This document shows positions 20,410 through 21,044 of a stretch of DNA of 21,044 nucleotides, one piece after another. Numbering within the stretch: the stretch's first letter is position 1; the number at the start of each line of letters is the position of its first letter. Source of the DNA: an uncultured Collinsella sp. (GTDB lineage: Bacteria > Actinomycetota > Coriobacteriia > Coriobacteriales > Coriobacteriaceae); contig CABRID010000031.1 in assembly GCA_902470895.1 (NCBI GenBank), forward strand, positions 1 to 21,044. Reading direction: 5' to 3'. The notes below the pieces were generated by a model. The model was given only the letters and a program-made list of their open reading frames with translations. It made no database searches and was not told the origin of the DNA. The position numbers and the translations under genes were made by a program.

Positions 20410-20607
20410 GTGTGGTATGTGATCCAGGTCATTAACGGTCGCGAAGGCATAATGCGCGAGCGCATCGAGCGTGTGGTGCCGGCTGGTGCCGTGCAAGAGC
20501 TCTTTAATATGAGAAAGCCATTGTCAATAGGCGTGTTTGTTGAGCCCGGTTTAAAACCGGGCTTTTTCGTTTCCCGTCGGGAGGGCCCGCGCACGCTGCA
20601 CGTTTAG
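20410..20607 (+). pseudogene. Truncated NusG-like (LoaP/RfaH-type) antitermination factor
   Basis: From the GTG at 20410, 8 bases after a perfect AAGGAGG site, the frame reads MWYVIQVINGREGIMRERIE, the start of a NusG N-terminal (NGN) domain: WYVxQVxxGxE followed by a charged helix. NusG-like residues continue to about position 35 (AVQELF). The remaining 30 residues do not resemble NusG, and the frame runs through a terminator hairpin into GC-rich flanking DNA before a TAG. Full paralogues are about 160-200 residues with a KOW domain, so this is a broken gene, probably by deletion or insertion near 20510. Such paralogues usually head capsule or exopolysaccharide operons. A short functional leader peptide is a less likely alternative. 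Confidence 0.6.
20543..20567 (+). terminator. Intrinsic terminator inside the broken NusG-like frame
   Basis: AGCCCGGTTT (20543-20552) and AAACCGGGCT (20554-20563) form a nearly perfect palindromic stem, followed by TTTTT. It lies inside the open frame started at 20410, which an intact gene would not have. It probably belonged to the 3' end of another gene and was brought here by rearrangement. Confidence 0.85.
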
Positions 20608-20823
20608 TCGACGCTTGCCTGGCAAGCTAATATCCGCGGGCTCTTGTGGGCGCGCTGCCGGCGGTCAGCCCGGTATGTCCGCGCACCCCACCGCATTTCG
20701 ATTCTCCGCCCGGCGCGCTCGTCCGAAACCAGTCTTGTTCACGGGCGCGGCCCTTGGGCTGCCCAAAAAGGGCTCGTGAACGCGCGCCGGCGATGCGTCG
20801 AGGCGCGGGCCCTCCCGGCGGGA
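20572..20823. repeat. 252-base segment bounded by 21-bp inverted repeats
   Basis: The 21-base ends at 20572-20592 and 20803-20823 are inverted copies, 20 of 21 matching. The inside is very GC-rich and non-coding. Within it GTTCACG (20737-20743) pairs with CGTGAAC (20775-20781), enclosing GCCCTT/AAGGGC (20750-20755, 20768-20773). No flanking target-site duplication is visible. It could be a small palindromic element, or the folded non-coding end of the adjoining insertion sequence. Confidence 0.6.
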
Positions 20824-20842
20824 GGCTTGTTGTCCGACGGGG

Positions 20843-21044
20843 TCAGCCGAGGGTCCCCTCCGCCCGGCGCCCGATCTCCCAGACCCAGCAGGCGAGCTCG
20901 CGCGCGACGGCGGCATTTGCCTTGCACGAGCTCTTGCCCGCCGCCGCCAGCGCCTCGCGGCGGCGGCAGAGCCTGGCGGTGCAGTCGTCGGCGCGCGCCC
21001 GGATCGCCGCGGGGACGTCCACGCCGGGGGCCGGGGCCTTCGGG
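20843..21044 (-). CDS. IS110-family transposase, C-terminal end (runs off contig)
   Basis: Read on the minus strand from the contig edge, the frame ends ANAAVARELACWVWEIGRR-AEGTLG and a TGA at 20843-20845. The pattern RLCRRREALAAAGK-x-x-x-KAN-AVARELA-xWVW is the C-terminal helix pair of IS110/IS116/IS902-type (DEDD) transposases, in which a Gly-Lys and an ARELA/ARKLL stretch are conserved. About 66 residues are present of an expected 350-420; the catalytic DEDD and Ser motifs are off the end. GC content is far above that of the tRNA-NusG stretch. Assignment rests on a short tail and is not certain. Confidence 0.6.
   Translation of the reverse strand, partial: PKAPAPGVDVPAAIRARADDCTARLCRRREALAAAGKSSCKANAAVARELACWVWEIGRRAEGTLG

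Noticed and set aside
20151..20594. 147-codon minus-strand frame
   Set aside because: It covers the hairpins, terminator and NusG-like start on the other strand and has no ribosome site or domain.

Overview
The window looks like a contig from a gut-type coriobacterium, most likely Collinsella or a close relative. I infer this from the GC-rich, C/G-ending codon use of the glycogen genes, the priA-def-fmt-rsmB block, a glgC/glgD glycogen cluster and a NusG-like fragment of the kind found at polysaccharide loci. Genus is not proven. The first 46 bases are not genomic: they are Illumina P5/i5-index/Nextera read-1 adapter ending in the Tn5 mosaic end. Genomic sequence therefore starts at 47, inside priA.

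Layout. 47-4266 (+): 3' part of priA, def, fmt and rsmB (primosome helicase, N-formyl-Met removal, initiator tRNA formylation, 16S rRNA m5C methylation). A 327-base gap with three successive hairpins, one with 33-bp arms, splits def from fmt; fmt and rsmB overlap by ATGA. 4267-4427: convergent terminator region. 4428-4664 (-): small FmdB-type zinc ribbon protein.

4753-17810 (-): a complete glycogen/alpha-glucan module. In transcription order it runs glgB (branching), glgP (phosphorylase), glgC and glgD (ADP-glucose synthesis, catalytic plus regulatory-type subunit) and glgA (synthase), then a terminator and a separately promoted 1098-residue fusion of a GH13 amylase/neopullulanase-like enzyme with a GH77 4-alpha-glucanotransferase. 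Together these make ADP-glucose, build and branch glycogen, release glucose-1-phosphate, and recycle short malto-oligosaccharides. GlgA and GlgB both carry long Lys/Ala/Thr/Pro-rich tails resembling histone H1 tails, and GlgB has Gly where the family's region-I His is expected.

17811-18141: divergent control region with a nested 54-bp dyad and repeats of the half-site TGGTAAAAC, one pair of which brackets a TTGACA box. The same half-site recurs upstream of the GH13-GH77 gene, which suggests one sugar-responsive regulator (not encoded here) for the regulon. 18142-19482 (+): a HAD phosphatase/beta-phosphoglucomutase-like gene and thiamine pyrophosphokinase.

19511-19669 (+): tRNA-Ala(GGC) with its own promoter and terminator. 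19670-20409: AT-richer non-coding stretch with an extended -10, dyads and strong hairpins, leading to a GTG-started NusG-like reading frame with an excellent ribosome binding site that loses family resemblance after about 35 codons and runs through a terminator. 20572-21044: very GC-rich segment with a 21-bp inverted repeat and the C-terminal end of an apparent IS110-family transposase that runs off the contig. The right end therefore looks like a disrupted polysaccharide-locus entry next to a mobile element.
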